From Marthasterias glacialis (Eukaryota > Echinodermata > Asteroidea > Forcipulatida > Asteriidae): DNA of 64,000 nucleotides. The notes beneath the pieces were generated by a model that worked only from the letters and a program-made list of their open reading frames with translations, was not told the DNA's origin and made no database searches. Position 1 is the first letter of the stretch. Each line of letters starts with the position of its first letter. Both the position numbers and the translations under genes were made by a program. The stretch lies in contig OU452219.1 of NCBI GenBank assembly GCA_911728455.2, positions 20,243,397 through 20,307,396 on the forward strand, read 5' to 3'. Positions 11,955 to 23,800 of this stretch are shown piece by piece.

Positions 11955-14900
11955 AGTAGTGGACTTTCTAGTAATTATTTTGTGGTGACGCCATGTAATT
12001 ATCTCTAATGAGGTGGTGTGGTTCTGAAAAAAAACGATGGTTTTACAACTCGACGTTTCGATCAGTATACGCTAATCGTCTTCAGGAGAAAGACTAGACT
12101 AAACTTGCCAGAAATCTTTGTTCTAATGAAACACAATCGCCTCAAATTGTCCTGAGAGATGCACTGTACAATGTTAAAGTTTGAAATCAAACTTTTTTTT
12201 GTGTTACATTGTATCCCAAGTCTCTCTTTGTTTGACATCATCAGTGTTGCGAATCTGTTTGCACTGAGTTTATTCATCATCAGTACAAATTCCTAATGCA
12301 GTAAATAATGCCCACAATTATTACATACAGTGAAAACTCTATTTTTAATTTTCACCCAAAACAACCATTATCAGTTATTTATTTTAAACAATAGTAATTT
12401 TAGAATTTTAGTATCGATCAATTTTGTATATTGAAAAAAAAAAAGAACAATTCAGAAAACAAACCACAAAAACTCAAACAGTAGACCTACATTTTTTTAT
12501 CCAGGGCATGATCATCAAGCAGTTTATAATATAAACAACAACATAATTGAGCTTGAGGTGACTTAGTGTAACATCACCTTTAACTTTAAAACATAACTTA
12601 ATACGAAAGTCCTGGCCTGGAACTTTATTATTGTAGTAGCAAATCCAATTTCACTTACAAAATGACAAATCTATTACTTAGAAAATTACTTTGTTGTGGT
12701 GTAGGGCCAAGGCAAAGGCTAGGGAAATGGAGGTGTACACTGTATAAAATATGTACATGTACAGTAACAATGTGAAATTCCAAACCTTGAAAGTCTGGCT
12801 CATTGATGACAAAAAACAGAGGTATAAAGAAAAGTAAAGAGATTTGTATATTTTGTTTGTTACATATATTAACAGGATAATAAAAAATGACTTTACTGAT
12901 TGTATCTTACTAACAGAGTACCTTGAATTTTAGACAGACTTTTAAAAACAGCCATTAGAAAGGAATCAAAACAGACAAAAATTCAAAGTTGTGATTTCCT
13001 TGATTTATACATGTAGTTAGTGTTCATATTGGTGTATCAGTAAAATGCTGTAATGTTAATTCCATATGTTCATATAATGGTTCATAATGTGTATAGACCT
13101 TATCACACTGCAGCCATCTTTGTCAGATTCCCTGTGTACCCAATGCCACTGATAGTTTTAATTCTCAATTTCTAAAAAGGGTACCAGACTATTTCCCTTT
13201 CCAGCCTCAGTTTGGTTACATTGGTTTGAATGGAAGGAAAACAAGATGGCCATACCACGATAAAAGTCTATTGTGTACATCATGGGTATTGGTAAGGGAG
13301 TTTTAGTTTTAGATAGGAAACAAAGTAAAGGGGGCCACATATATACTGTCACGTTAGCAGTTTTTCTAATGGTTGTAACTTTTTTTTAAGTACCTGAAAT
13401 CACCAAAATTTGTTTCAACATGTGAAGGGACATGCAGGCTTATACTGAAAACAATTGAGTTGGATAGGATCATCAGTTTTTTTTATAATTACTCTAAAAT
13501 TTCATTCAAAAAATGGACACAAAATGCAGGTAGATTTTTCCATCCAATTTTGATGAATTTTTGAGGGTGAATTATTAATAAAAACTAAAAACATAAGTGA
13601 ATCATCTCAAATTATTTCCAGGATATGCCTGCATGTCCCTTCAAATGTTTTGGGTGGTTTCAGTTACATAAAAGAAAAGTTACAATCAAAGGAAAAACGG
13701 CATTTGCCTCCATGAAGTATCAGGCCTGGAGAATCATGATTTAAAACACACCAACAAAATTGTTTTATATTCATATAAAAAGTTCATATACAGTGTATAT
13801 AGGCTATAAAAAATTTTAAGTCACTGTCAATTTTCATTACTAAAAATTTTTGTTTTTTTTGTCCAGAAAAATGTAGAAAACAATTCATTCTAATTTACAT
13901 CACTTAACGCAGATGGACAATTAAAAGGGAAGAAAATGAGAATGTACTTTTGCTGTAAGTAAATGTAGCACTTCTTTGCAAACTTGAAACTGAACCTAGA
14001 CAATTCTCTTGATTTCAGTTATGTGATCAGTTACATTAATTTTTTACTTTAAACAAATTATGTACATCATACTCTGTGTGAATAAAATGAATCTAGCTTG
14101 ACTGTTTGCCAAAATCTTGTTGACTGACTGTATCTTAAATAATTCTATAGAGAACACGACATCTTAAAGGTGGAATACAGGATAGGTATTCATCAAATTT
14201 GTTTTTTTTATTAGTATCAGTACCAATTTTCCATAGAAACATTTCTGTCTGAAAAGCTGTCAAAATCGAGAAAATAGAATTTGAAGATCCCCGATTATAA
14301 TTTTGATTGTTCCAATGGTAATTAAGGACAATGGGTTTACAAGCTAAAAAGTGTGAACAGTTTTACACTATTTTCTCCTGACTCCGATGACCGATTGAGC
14401 CCAAATTTTCAGGTTTTTTTTCATGCATATATCGAATCAAACAAAGTAAGAACACAGCACTACAGTGTATCAGCTTTACCAATCAATCCTATATTTTAGC
14501 TTTAAAAGTGTTGGTCTTGACTTACTTTCCCTGAATAATTTAGTGCCTCAAATTCCTACATACGACTATTGACCCGATTGTCTCCAAAAACTGTTTGAAG
14601 CTGGCAAAATTTGTGGAATAGTTTCTATTTTTATGATCCAATGTCCATGCAGCTACAAATGTAGTTCTGGAGCAGGTAAAAGTTAAGAATTTGATGCACT
14701 TTATGAAAACAAGTGGACACATCAGGGAAAATATTTGGAGAAGGCACCTCTAAAAGGAATTTACACACACATTATTTGTTTTAGAAGTTTGTGTCAAAAG
14801 GTGAATCTTGAAATGTGAGGGGGCGGGGTTGGGATGGGGTGGGGGGGGGGAGAGAAGGTTTCAGTCTATGTACTACACCATCTCACGAATACGTTAAGAC

Positions 14901-15183
14901 AGTTTTTATTATTTTAAGCAAACTGCCTGGGCCAAATTTCATAAAGCCTGTAAGCACAAAATCTTGCTAAGCACAGAAAAATCTTTCCTAGCAGAAACAT
15001 GTTACCAGCCAAAATACAAAGATGTTGACATTATTGTATTACTGGTGCCCCACAAATTTTTTGTTTAGCGAAGAAATTTGCCAAGCAGTATTTTCTGCTT
15101 AATGGCTTTATGACATTGGGCCCTGGTCTGTGGGGGAGAGAAAGGGAAGGAGTTCGTGGTTTCAGTCTATGTGCAACACCATC
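11955..15183. other. Intergenic between convergent copies 3 (+) and 4 (-)
   Basis: No gene is visible. The region is AT-rich and must contain both 3' untranslated regions. Near 12040-12110 there is a motif (cgacgtttcgatcagtatac ... atcgtcttcaggag) whose relative recurs at 42048-42095 (acgtttcgataagtacattc ... ttcagaatcac), so it is probably a dispersed repeat. A foldback F1 copy occupies 14929-15123. Confidence 0.55.
14929..15123. repeat. Foldback repeat family F1, in the predicted 3' UTR of copy 4
   Basis: Starts gggccaaatttcataaagcc and ends ggctttatgacattgggccc. Interior blocks (cttgctaagcacagaaaaat, ttaccagccaaaataca) match the F1 family. On the minus strand the nearest AATAAA after the copy 4 stop is at 14905-14910, so this hairpin would be transcribed in the 3' UTR if that signal is used. 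Confidence 0.75.
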
Positions 15184-16938
15184 TCATGAAGAAGACATTT
15201 TTGATTTTTTGAGCAAACTGCCTGGTCTGTATTTGAGATTTTTTCTTTTCCCACACAAATGATGTCCGGAAGAAGTCTTGAACTTGGAGATGTCAGATGA
15301 AAATGCCCTCTCAATGTACTCAGAACAACACATTTGCACTGTCTGCCTGAAGTCATCGGCTTGTAGTTGCCAGGGGGCCTTTGGTGCACTCTGGAGTCCG
15401 CTGGGTGTTTTGGCAGCGGGGATGTGGTATGTGATCTTGTGGGGTGATTCACTGTCGATAGTGACATACCCAAGTTTCTGCAACCAGCCCACAATGCTGG
15501 TTGGAGTTATCTTCCTCGCTTTCATGGTGCAGAGACTAATCAACTGATTTCGAAGTTTGACTGTCGTTGGCAGTTGACTTTTCACACAATGAAGTTCACA
15601 TGAGCCATCAGAGCGATAGGAGTTGACCCAGTCCATTACTCGTGATACAACTTCTTCCTTCTCGCATTCTAATGCAGGCACCAACACTGCACTGCAACAA
15701 CTTGTCTGGCATCCTAGGCGTTTGTTAAGAGAAGCTGCAAATCCCTTGGACTGAAGAGCGACGCTCTTCTCGTTGGGCCTCCATTTTGGCTGGGCCGACT
15801 TCACACTTTTAGTTGAATTTGTTTCTGTACTGAAGATGTGTGAATCAATACCAAGAAGACCCTCTGGGGTTAGAGGGACTTGCTTCCTCCTCTGGCTCTC
15901 GCCTACCGGACTACCAATTGCCAGCTCTGTTCTTTCAGTCTTGGTATCTGTTCGAATCATCGGTTGACCCTTCACCTTGTCTTGGGTATGTTTTATCTTT
16001 GAGGCAGTTTGCAGGATGATTCTGCATGGTGGGACCACATAGGTCAAGCTTTGTGGTTTAATTAAGTCAAGAAGATCGGTCAGATTGCTCGGTTTCATAA
16101 CGCTTGACAAGGTCTGCAATACCAGAATATCCATCAAATATTCTTCAGGGCCATTTCCAGTGACGTCAACGTTAATGTCTATATCATATGGATCAACGTA
16201 CATGTGGCTTCCTTCAGCCAGCCACTCACACACTGCATGCTTAATGTCAATGTCACTGCTGATGTTTGTGTTCACCTCGAACGGGGATGTTTCAGTCTTC
16301 GATTGCCCATCAGATATCCTCTTCAACTGTGATAAAAGTGTAGCACTGAGCTCAGGGAGGAAGTAGCTAACCATGTCGCCATCTATTTTCAGGTACCCCT
16401 TTGCCTGCAGTTTCTTGACAACTTCCAAAGAGCTGTGGTTTACCCTTTTCATGCAGTGCTTGAAGAAATCCTTCCGGAGTCCTTTCTTCGTCCCTTCACG
16501 TTTTCCCCACTGTTGAACCCAAGCCAGGGCATCTTGAATTATTGACCTTTCAACCTCTCCATCTTGGACAGCTACATCAAATACAGAACCTTCTTCTTCA
16601 GCGATTGTTTGGATTTGTGTCTGCAAATCCAAGTTGAGTTTGTAGGTCGAGGTGACGTAGGTTTGACGTTTACTGTAATGCACGTCCACCATTGGAGGGG
16701 GGCATTCCAACATAGCATTGGCTGTCCTGAGTGCTTCGAACGGATTGTAATAAGGAACCACCTTGGTGCACGGGCGAAGGGCATTTTCCAATTTGTGCAG
16801 CATCTTGGGTTTTCCACTGCCCATTGCGGTAAGCATTGATAATACTTTTTCAACAAGACATGGCGCTTCTTCCATTCTGCCAGTTTCAAGATCTGCAAGA
16901 CCCACTAAGCACATTTCTTCACTGGCAATTTTAACCAT
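15184..16938 (-). CDS. Intronless paralogue family, copy 4: 584-aa protein
   Basis: Unknown function; same family as the three + strand copies. Module A (LSMLTAMGSGKPKMLHKLEN ... CTKVVPYYNPFEAL) is followed by VHYSKRQTYVTSTYKLNLDL. Then come a first B module (AWVQQWGKREGTKKGLRKDF ... LQAKGYLKIDGDMVSYFLP), a second A-like module (LSSVMKPSNLTDLLDLIKP ... TYVVPPCRIILQTASKIKH), the VPLTPEGLLGIDS signature and a second B module (RVMDWV ... WLQKLGYVTIDSES ... ITYHIP ... WQLQADDFRQTV). The C-terminus is short and Lys/Ser rich (LLKKSKMSSS). The start ATG has a strong context (AACATGG). A GACGTCAGTGG motif sits about 30 bp upstream of the start, and the gene is head-to-head with CMTR1, about 790 bp apart. 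Its inverted orientation relative to its relatives suggests local rearrangement or independent insertion. Confidence 0.85.
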   Translation of the reverse strand: MVKIASEEMCLVGLADLETGRMEEAPCLVEKVLSMLTAMGSGKPKMLHKLENALRPCTKVVPYYNPFEALRTANAMLECPPPMVDVHYSKRQTYVTSTYKLNLDLQTQIQTIAEEEGSVFDVAVQDGEVERSIIQDALAWVQQWGKREGTKKGLRKDFFKHCMKRVNHSSLEVVKKLQAKGYLKIDGDMVSYFLPELSATLLSQLKRISDGQSKTETSPFEVNTNISSDIDIKHAVCEWLAEGSHMYVDPYDIDINVDVTGNGPEEYLMDILVLQTLSSVMKPSNLTDLLDLIKPQSLTYVVPPCRIILQTASKIKHTQDKVKGQPMIRTDTKTERTELAIGSPVGESQRRKQVPLTPEGLLGIDSHIFSTETNSTKSVKSAQPKWRPNEKSVALQSKGFAASLNKRLGCQTSCCSAVLVPALECEKEEVVSRVMDWVNSYRSDGSCELHCVKSQLPTTVKLRNQLISLCTMKARKITPTSIVGWLQKLGYVTIDSESPHKITYHIPAAKTPSGLQSAPKAPWQLQADDFRQTVQMCCSEYIERAFSSDISKFKTSSGHHLCGKRKNLKYRPGSLLKKSKMSSS

Positions 16939-17729
16939 GTTTGTACCTTAGAATAGGGTCAGTCAGACGTCAGTGGTAGACTAGAGTATAGTCAGATAGT
17001 GGTTTATAACTTTATGTAGTAACTAGTATTTATTGAAGTTCTTCCTCAGTGGGTGAGGACGACCAACCGAGTTTGCACCGTACAACCACGTTTTGTAAAC
17101 GTTTCAAATATGACTCATAATCATGACGTTATAGGTATGAGCCAACACTTACTTTGCTTGCGTTTGCAAACGCTGTGCAATACTCAATGATAATTTGTTA
17201 TTGTTGTGATTCCTCCATGGTAATGCAACATCGCCACAGACAGTTTCAGGTGATGGTGCAAGCGGCACAACGCTCACAGTCGAGTCACGCATAAACATAA
17301 ATACCCTCGACCCCCGGTTAGTAACATGAAGAAAATAGTATGGGAGAGGAGGACTTTTGATCTCAAAATATGATATAATTTTTATGAACGAGCCTTGTAT
17401 ATAGTGAGATGGAAGGGACGAAACTAAGCCATTTCATTCGAAAATAAATGCCTCAATGCCGCCGACATAAATATGAAATTAAAGATTCAACCTCAAGTTC
17501 ATTATAATCGACCTTCTATAGTATTTGTCATATCTGCGTTAGAGCTTGCGAACGAGCCTTGAGGACGAGGTTGAGAAGTAAAAACTCCCATCATGCATAA
17601 ATTCAAAATGGCCACCGAATTTGGTCCAGCAGCAATAATGAAACAGCCGTGAAATTTAACGCTGAATTATCAGACACTATTAAGCCCAAAACGGTGTTAA
17701 TTTTATGTAATTTTCTGAAAGAAGGTACA
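16939..17729. promoter_or_regulatory. Shared head-to-head promoter region of copy 4 (-) and CMTR1 (+)
   Basis: The two start codons are separated by 791 bp with no repeat element recognised between them. A GACGTCAGTGG motif lies near 16967, on the copy 4 side. The CMTR1 side carries short upstream ATGs (see 17593-17652). Bidirectional use is inference from geometry. Confidence 0.4.
17593..17652 (+). CDS. Possible upstream ORF in the CMTR1 5' leader
   Basis: ATG at 17593 and again at 17608 read in one frame to a TGA ending at 17652; from 17608 this gives the 14-aa MATEFGPAAIMKQP. The second ATG has a near-ideal context (AAAATGG), while the CMTR1 ATG at 17730 has a weaker one (ACAATGT). Whether the transcript starts far enough upstream to include it cannot be read from the sequence. 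Confidence 0.35.
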   Translation: MHKFKMATEFGPAAIMKQP

Positions 17730-17817
17730 ATGTTCAAATATAAAACAGGCAAACGACGGTCATCGCAGCTTCCTCCAAAGAAGAAGCTCAAGACTGAACC
17801 GCCACCAGTTGTCGATG
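17730..17817 (+). CDS. CMTR1: CMTR1 exon 1
   Basis: Start codon plus a Lys/Arg-rich nuclear localisation-like segment; ends in phase 1 at a GTGAGT donor. Confidence 0.85.
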
Positions 17818-20800
17818 GTGAGTTAATGCGATTGGCCTGAAACTCACACTAAACCAATTCGCCCCATCAGACAGTACAAATACAATTCAGTACAGTAGCG
17901 CGCACTATCCCTAAAATAATAATAATTATGATATATGCACGGAACGCAGTATTCAAAGGGTAGTCATTGTGAATCATGATTTAATTTGTAAGGGTTTTAA
18001 TTACGGCAATGACAAAAGTTAATAAAATTTCAAATTCATAAAATTTAATTTGAAATCGTTTACAGTCATGACAGTAAACATTTAACAAACACCAAAGTAA
18101 ACACTAAACAGCCGATAATTACAAGACGATTGATTAATATTTGATCTTATGAATAATGATGCTAGAACTTCCAGTGGAAGATATATTAACAAGGCACAAG
18201 GAAACCAACATACTTTTGTTAAACACACAAAGGCTTATTTCACACAACATACTTTGTCATCTGCATCTAATATCTGATGTCAGTATGAATTTAAAATCCG
18301 ATTCAGTGAATTAAACAAGGAGTTGTGACAAATCTTTTGTTTAAATTAAGTTGTGAGAATAAAGCTCATTCCATGCTCATTCCAATCATTTAGATTTCAC
18401 TCAATTTCTCGTTAAACTAATGTTACATGCTTAGTCTCAACTTTCTGTGACAATGTCATCAAAATGGCCAATTACTGAATTAGAACTGAATTAAAAGCTT
18501 ACTTTTTAAGTTAACGATCAATGATTGATGTTTACAATGCACATTTTTGGGGGTTATTTGCCTAAATGTTTTTACCTTTTTGGGGGGTTTTACACATTTC
18601 TCTGGAAAGAAAATGTATACATATTTATAATTTTAAGCTCAGTTTTTTTGTGGAGAGCGGTATTTTTTGCACCTATTTACATGATTTAATTCTCAAATCT
18701 ATTTTATTAAAAAAATATAGGCCTATTTGAAATTATCTCTTTATTGTCTTATAATAACAAATGCTACTCAATCCTTTAATGAATGACAGAAATAGGAGAA
18801 TTGCATGGAAGTCCATCAAAACAATTTTGCCAGAAAAATGTTTTAAAATGATTTCATTATTTTTTTTTTTTTTTATTCCTTAAGAGTTTGAATTCAAAGA
18901 CTCCAGTAGTGAAGATGAACAACCACCCTTACATCTTGGTCGACGGACCTCCAGCACTGAGGCAATCAGTCCACGCCTCAGTCAAATTTCCCCGAAGGTG
19001 GAAAGCCTAAACTCGGGAGACCAGTGGAGAAGTCCTCCGTACGCACCGTTCAGTGACTTTGGGGATTCTGTTTCTCCAAACGAAGATAAACCCATGATGG
19101 GGTTGGGCATGTCCTCCACCAATCGCTTTTTCCAGTCAGACAGCCAAAATTCCGCGGATGGCTCGGCTTCGTTGTCTATGACTACGGCATCCCCATTGCA
19201 GGAAGAGCCTGCCTTCGGTGGTGGCAAATACAGTATTTCAGCACAGAACATGATGGTTTGTGTTAACCCTAATTTTTAAGCGCCCTTGTGCCATTGTACT
19301 AGCCTATTGGCAAACACACTCTTTTATGTATTATAGCTTCCATTAAATCCAAGCCACTTGCAGTACTTTATATTCTGCTTCGATATCAGTGATGACAAAA
19401 CTGCACTTTTCAAGTTTCTTGCAATAAAAATGTTCTTTTCCTTAAACGTACACGTAGATGATATTTAACAAGTTCTCTCCTCACATGCCCAATAATTGTG
19501 CATTCCTTAATTTCACTCATTTGTTTTCCTCAGGCCAAGATGGGATTTGAGAAGGGCAAAGGTCTTGGTCGTCACGGTGAAGGCCGGGTTGATATCGTTG
19601 AAGCCTCTAAGCAGCGAGGGAGGAGAGGTTTGGGGCACATCACTGAGGGGTTTGAGGCCCAAGATGATCTGGTTTGGGATGAAAGAGAAGAGGTACTCTA
19701 GATTTATCCTTGCTCATGTAGGCCTACCTGATGCTTCCCCCGTCCTCCACATCATGTTACAATTTTGTTCGTAGTGGACAAAGATGTGTTTCATTGAGAA
19801 AGGGCCTTTTTCATTTAAAGGCATCGGTAAGCCAAAAAATGGCGACAAATGCAATATCCACAAACTAAAGTTGAATTTTATGACAGTCCTAAGCTGTTAT
19901 TGGGCAGACCTCCTTGAAGAAGATAGTACTGGCTTGCGGATAACTTTATGAAGCCACAAAGCACAAACATTTTGTAAGCAAACTGCACAGTAGAAACAAG
20001 TCCATTTTAATTTGTTGAACTTAACCACTGCTGTATACAGAATAAATAATCAGTAAATATCACATTTACATTTGTACTTGTTTTTATTTCCTGCTCCCCA
20101 TGGTTGTTGGATGCAGATCTCTGCGCACGAAACATACACATGGATGCCGCCCTGTAACGCTATAGAGGAGTACGAGTTGTCTCAGTGGCAAGAATGGAAA
20201 AGGGAAAAGGTAGTACTGATGATGATTAAACTTGATATCCTAGCTCAGTGATGACAGGCAAAGAGCTATGCCAAATATCTAAAATGTTCAAGTTTTCATT
20301 TGATGAACTTAAAATCCGTTAAAAAAAAATTCTGCGGAGATGTTTGAGAAAAATGATGGAGGAGAGAATAATGTAATCCCCAATATGCACCTAATAGATA
20401 CAATACTGTATTAAAAGAGATTGAATCTAATTTTTGTGTGTGTCCAAGAACAGCTCTTTCCTACAGTCGGGATTCTTGATGGTTAATTGTGCGTTGATTG
20501 TCATGAAATCAATTTTGATATAGGGCCTAGACATTTGTGAATATCAAATTAAGACGAAACTACAAAAAGATGATTCAGTACGCCACATTTTAACATAATA
20601 TGGTGCTGTTTAGTTTCTCCCATGCAAATTGCGGAAATCAACCTTAGGATTCAAATTAACATCCCTTTATTTTGTGTGTTTGGGGGTTTTTTTTCTTAGA
20701 GAAAAGACTTCATCGATGATGAAACCCATTTCTGCAGTCCAGATGTACTGAGTAAGCTGTTGAAAGCCAAGGTAAGAGTGGATGTAAACCTCTAGGTAAA

Positions 20801-23800
20801 ATAGCTCTAGATTGGGCCTCCTAACCATCACTCTCAAGTATATTGCCTCATCTTCGTACCTTGACATGACATTCTTCAGGTACACTAGTTAATTGTGCTA
20901 TGTGACTAGGTTTATTTATTCATTTGTTTATTTTATTTAAACTTGTTTATACACGGTAACCCATTCGACCAAGTTTGTTTTTCAAGGGGGCTGTGTGGCA
21001 GAAAAACATCTTAACATTTTAATAATCTACAAGGTAAACTAATTATGTAATTCATCAGATAAAAACAAATTTAAAAGCAACAAAAAGCAAGACCAAATCT
21101 TATATGAAGACAAAAAAAACAAACCCAAAACAAACAAATATTTTATCATCAATTTGGATGGTTAGTGACAGTGAATCGTAGAAATGATTCACCCCAGTTT
21201 AATAACAATAGTAACAGGGTAACAAGTAGCTCTTCCATAGAACCCATGTCTAAAAGTTTTCTATTCACTTTCCTACTACCCCTGGTCACCAGACAACAGA
21301 CTTACTTGAAACCTTCCAGTCTCAACCCCCTGTGACCACATCCCTGCTCATAAACCCTCCTTGTAGATGCCTACATGTATGTGTATGAAACTTCTTGTCT
21401 TCCTAAATTGTACCTTTGAGTGCTTGGTACAACTCCCTGTTTTCTTGTGCAAGGTTAATGTGTAAACTACTAGCTCATTCCCGCAAGGCCAAACTAAAAG
21501 CATCCATTTATTCCTTGTTCATAGTCGGCATTTGACAAGCTTGAAGATCCTGAGGAGATGAGGCAAGCAAGGACGCGCTCCAACCCTTGGGAGACCCTCA
21601 GAGGAGGTATTTTCCTCAACAGGGCTGCCATGAAGATGGCCAACATGGACTACGTCTTCAACTTCATGTTCACATCACCAAAAGATGGGCATGAGGTAAA
21701 GTATTGTCCTCTTTTAGAGATAGTAGACAAAATAGACCAAGTTTTTTTTTTAACCCTCATTCGATTGTCCGGACCTTGACCCCCCCTGGGAGAACAGTGC
21801 TTAGATACCTGATGGGGCTACCCAGGCTAAATAAGACAAAGTAAATAAATAAATGAATGAATCAACAAATCAACAAATCAACAAATCAACAAATCAACAA
21901 ATCAACAAATCAATAAATCATTAAATCAATAAATAAATAAATAAATCTGTAAATAAATAAATAGAGTCTGATTTGGTAAAAGAAAAAAAAAGAACTTACA
22001 TAATTGCATATACACGATTACAGTTTCAGACTTTTTTTTAATGTTTTTAACTTTGACTTATTTATTTTATTTATTTTGTAAAACCTTTACTGCTTAGGCC
22101 CACAGGCAACCTCGATCTTCCACTAACCTCCACTCTTATATCACTCCACATCAAAACTTTGATTGGTATTCCTGGTTCGGTGATAAGCAATTGTTATTTG
22201 GGCATACAGTCCTCAATCCAAAAACTACCTGAATATGAATGTAATACAAATGAAAGCCTGGGAATCTAAAAGAGTTGTCTCCTGTTAATTGGTGCAACTA
22301 TTTGCATTAATGGTTACAGAGCCTTTGTTTGAAGACTTTAGATGAAGTTTAATAATAAGTTTGGATTTACACATCAGATTGATATTTCTTTATGCACAGA
22401 TTTGTTTTCGTCTGTCTTTTACACAGAGACCTTTATGTGGTCATAATGAGATTCTGTACTTTTCTGATATCTGCGCCGGCCCTGGAGGCTTCTCAGAGTA
22501 CGTCCTGTGGAGGAGAAAGCATAGAACCAAGGGATTTGGGTTCACCATCAAGGGTCCATGTGACTTCAAGCTGGAGGAGTTCTTTGCTGCATCACCAGAG
22601 TACTTTGAACCTCATTACGGTGAGGGGAAATTTCACCCTCTTAATAAAAATATCAGTAATGATCAAGGCGAGAAACAAACAAACAAGTGAACATGAAGGA
22701 GTTAATTTGTATCCTGGAAGCTGGTTGTAACGATGGTATTTAGGTCAAGATACGAGTCAATATCTATGGTTTTTGCCACGTCCAACTTACAGTCGCAGAC
22801 AATCTACATTGATTGTTCAAAATTCATCAGACTTAACATCTCTTTCTAATAGTTACATGACAGGATTCCTTGTGTTTCTGTGGACAGGTGTGAATGGAGC
22901 AGGCGGTAACGGGGACATCATGGTGAGTGAGAACCAGATCGAATTCCGGAGGTTTGTGTATGAGAACACGGACAACAAAGGGGTACATTTCGTCATGGCT
23001 GACGGGGTAAGAGTCGACACCTGTTGAAGAAAGAAGTAACGATTTCTTGTAGAATCCTGCAGGTGCAACCATGCAAAGAAAACCTCTTTTGAAAGAGTGG
23101 TGGCTCTGAGAGGAGCCGATGGTATTGTCTCAACGCTAAATAAAAATGGGAATCTGTCTGGGTGTGTTTTGTTTTGCGGGAAGAAGTTGATTACGAGAAG
23201 TCATTCACATCGAGTCTTGATAGATGTAACCACCAGTGAAAAGTTTTACTTGTTCTCATCATCCTTTGACAAAATAACGTCTTGGGTGAGGTTTGCAATG
23301 CTTCGCTCAGAGGGTCAGATATGCACCTTTACAATTATCCAGGCAGATGAACGGCCAAGCACACACACAACCTGACAGCATGACTCGAGCGCTGCGGCAG
23401 CATGATTTACTATTAAACCTGTATTATACACACGCTTTATGGAGATATTTACAGTGTGTGTGTGGATTCTTTGTAGGGGTTCTCAGTGGCTGGTCAGGAG
23501 AACATTCAAGAAATTCTCACCAAGCAGCTTCTTCTGTGTCAATTTCTTGTCGCTCTCTCCATACTCAGACAAGGTATGTTCAAAATCATAATTCGTCATA
23601 AATGGAATGGACTGGTATGTTAATAATAATACACAAATATTGCCAGGGGTTAGCTCTGCTGCATATACTACTGCCGATCCATTAAACTCGGGGGGGGAAA
23701 AAAACCTATCTCTCAGAATGAGTATTCCTAGTTCTTTTAAGTGTATAACACAACACACAGGAAGTATGTACACCACGGACCTGATTCTTCACAGAGGCAA

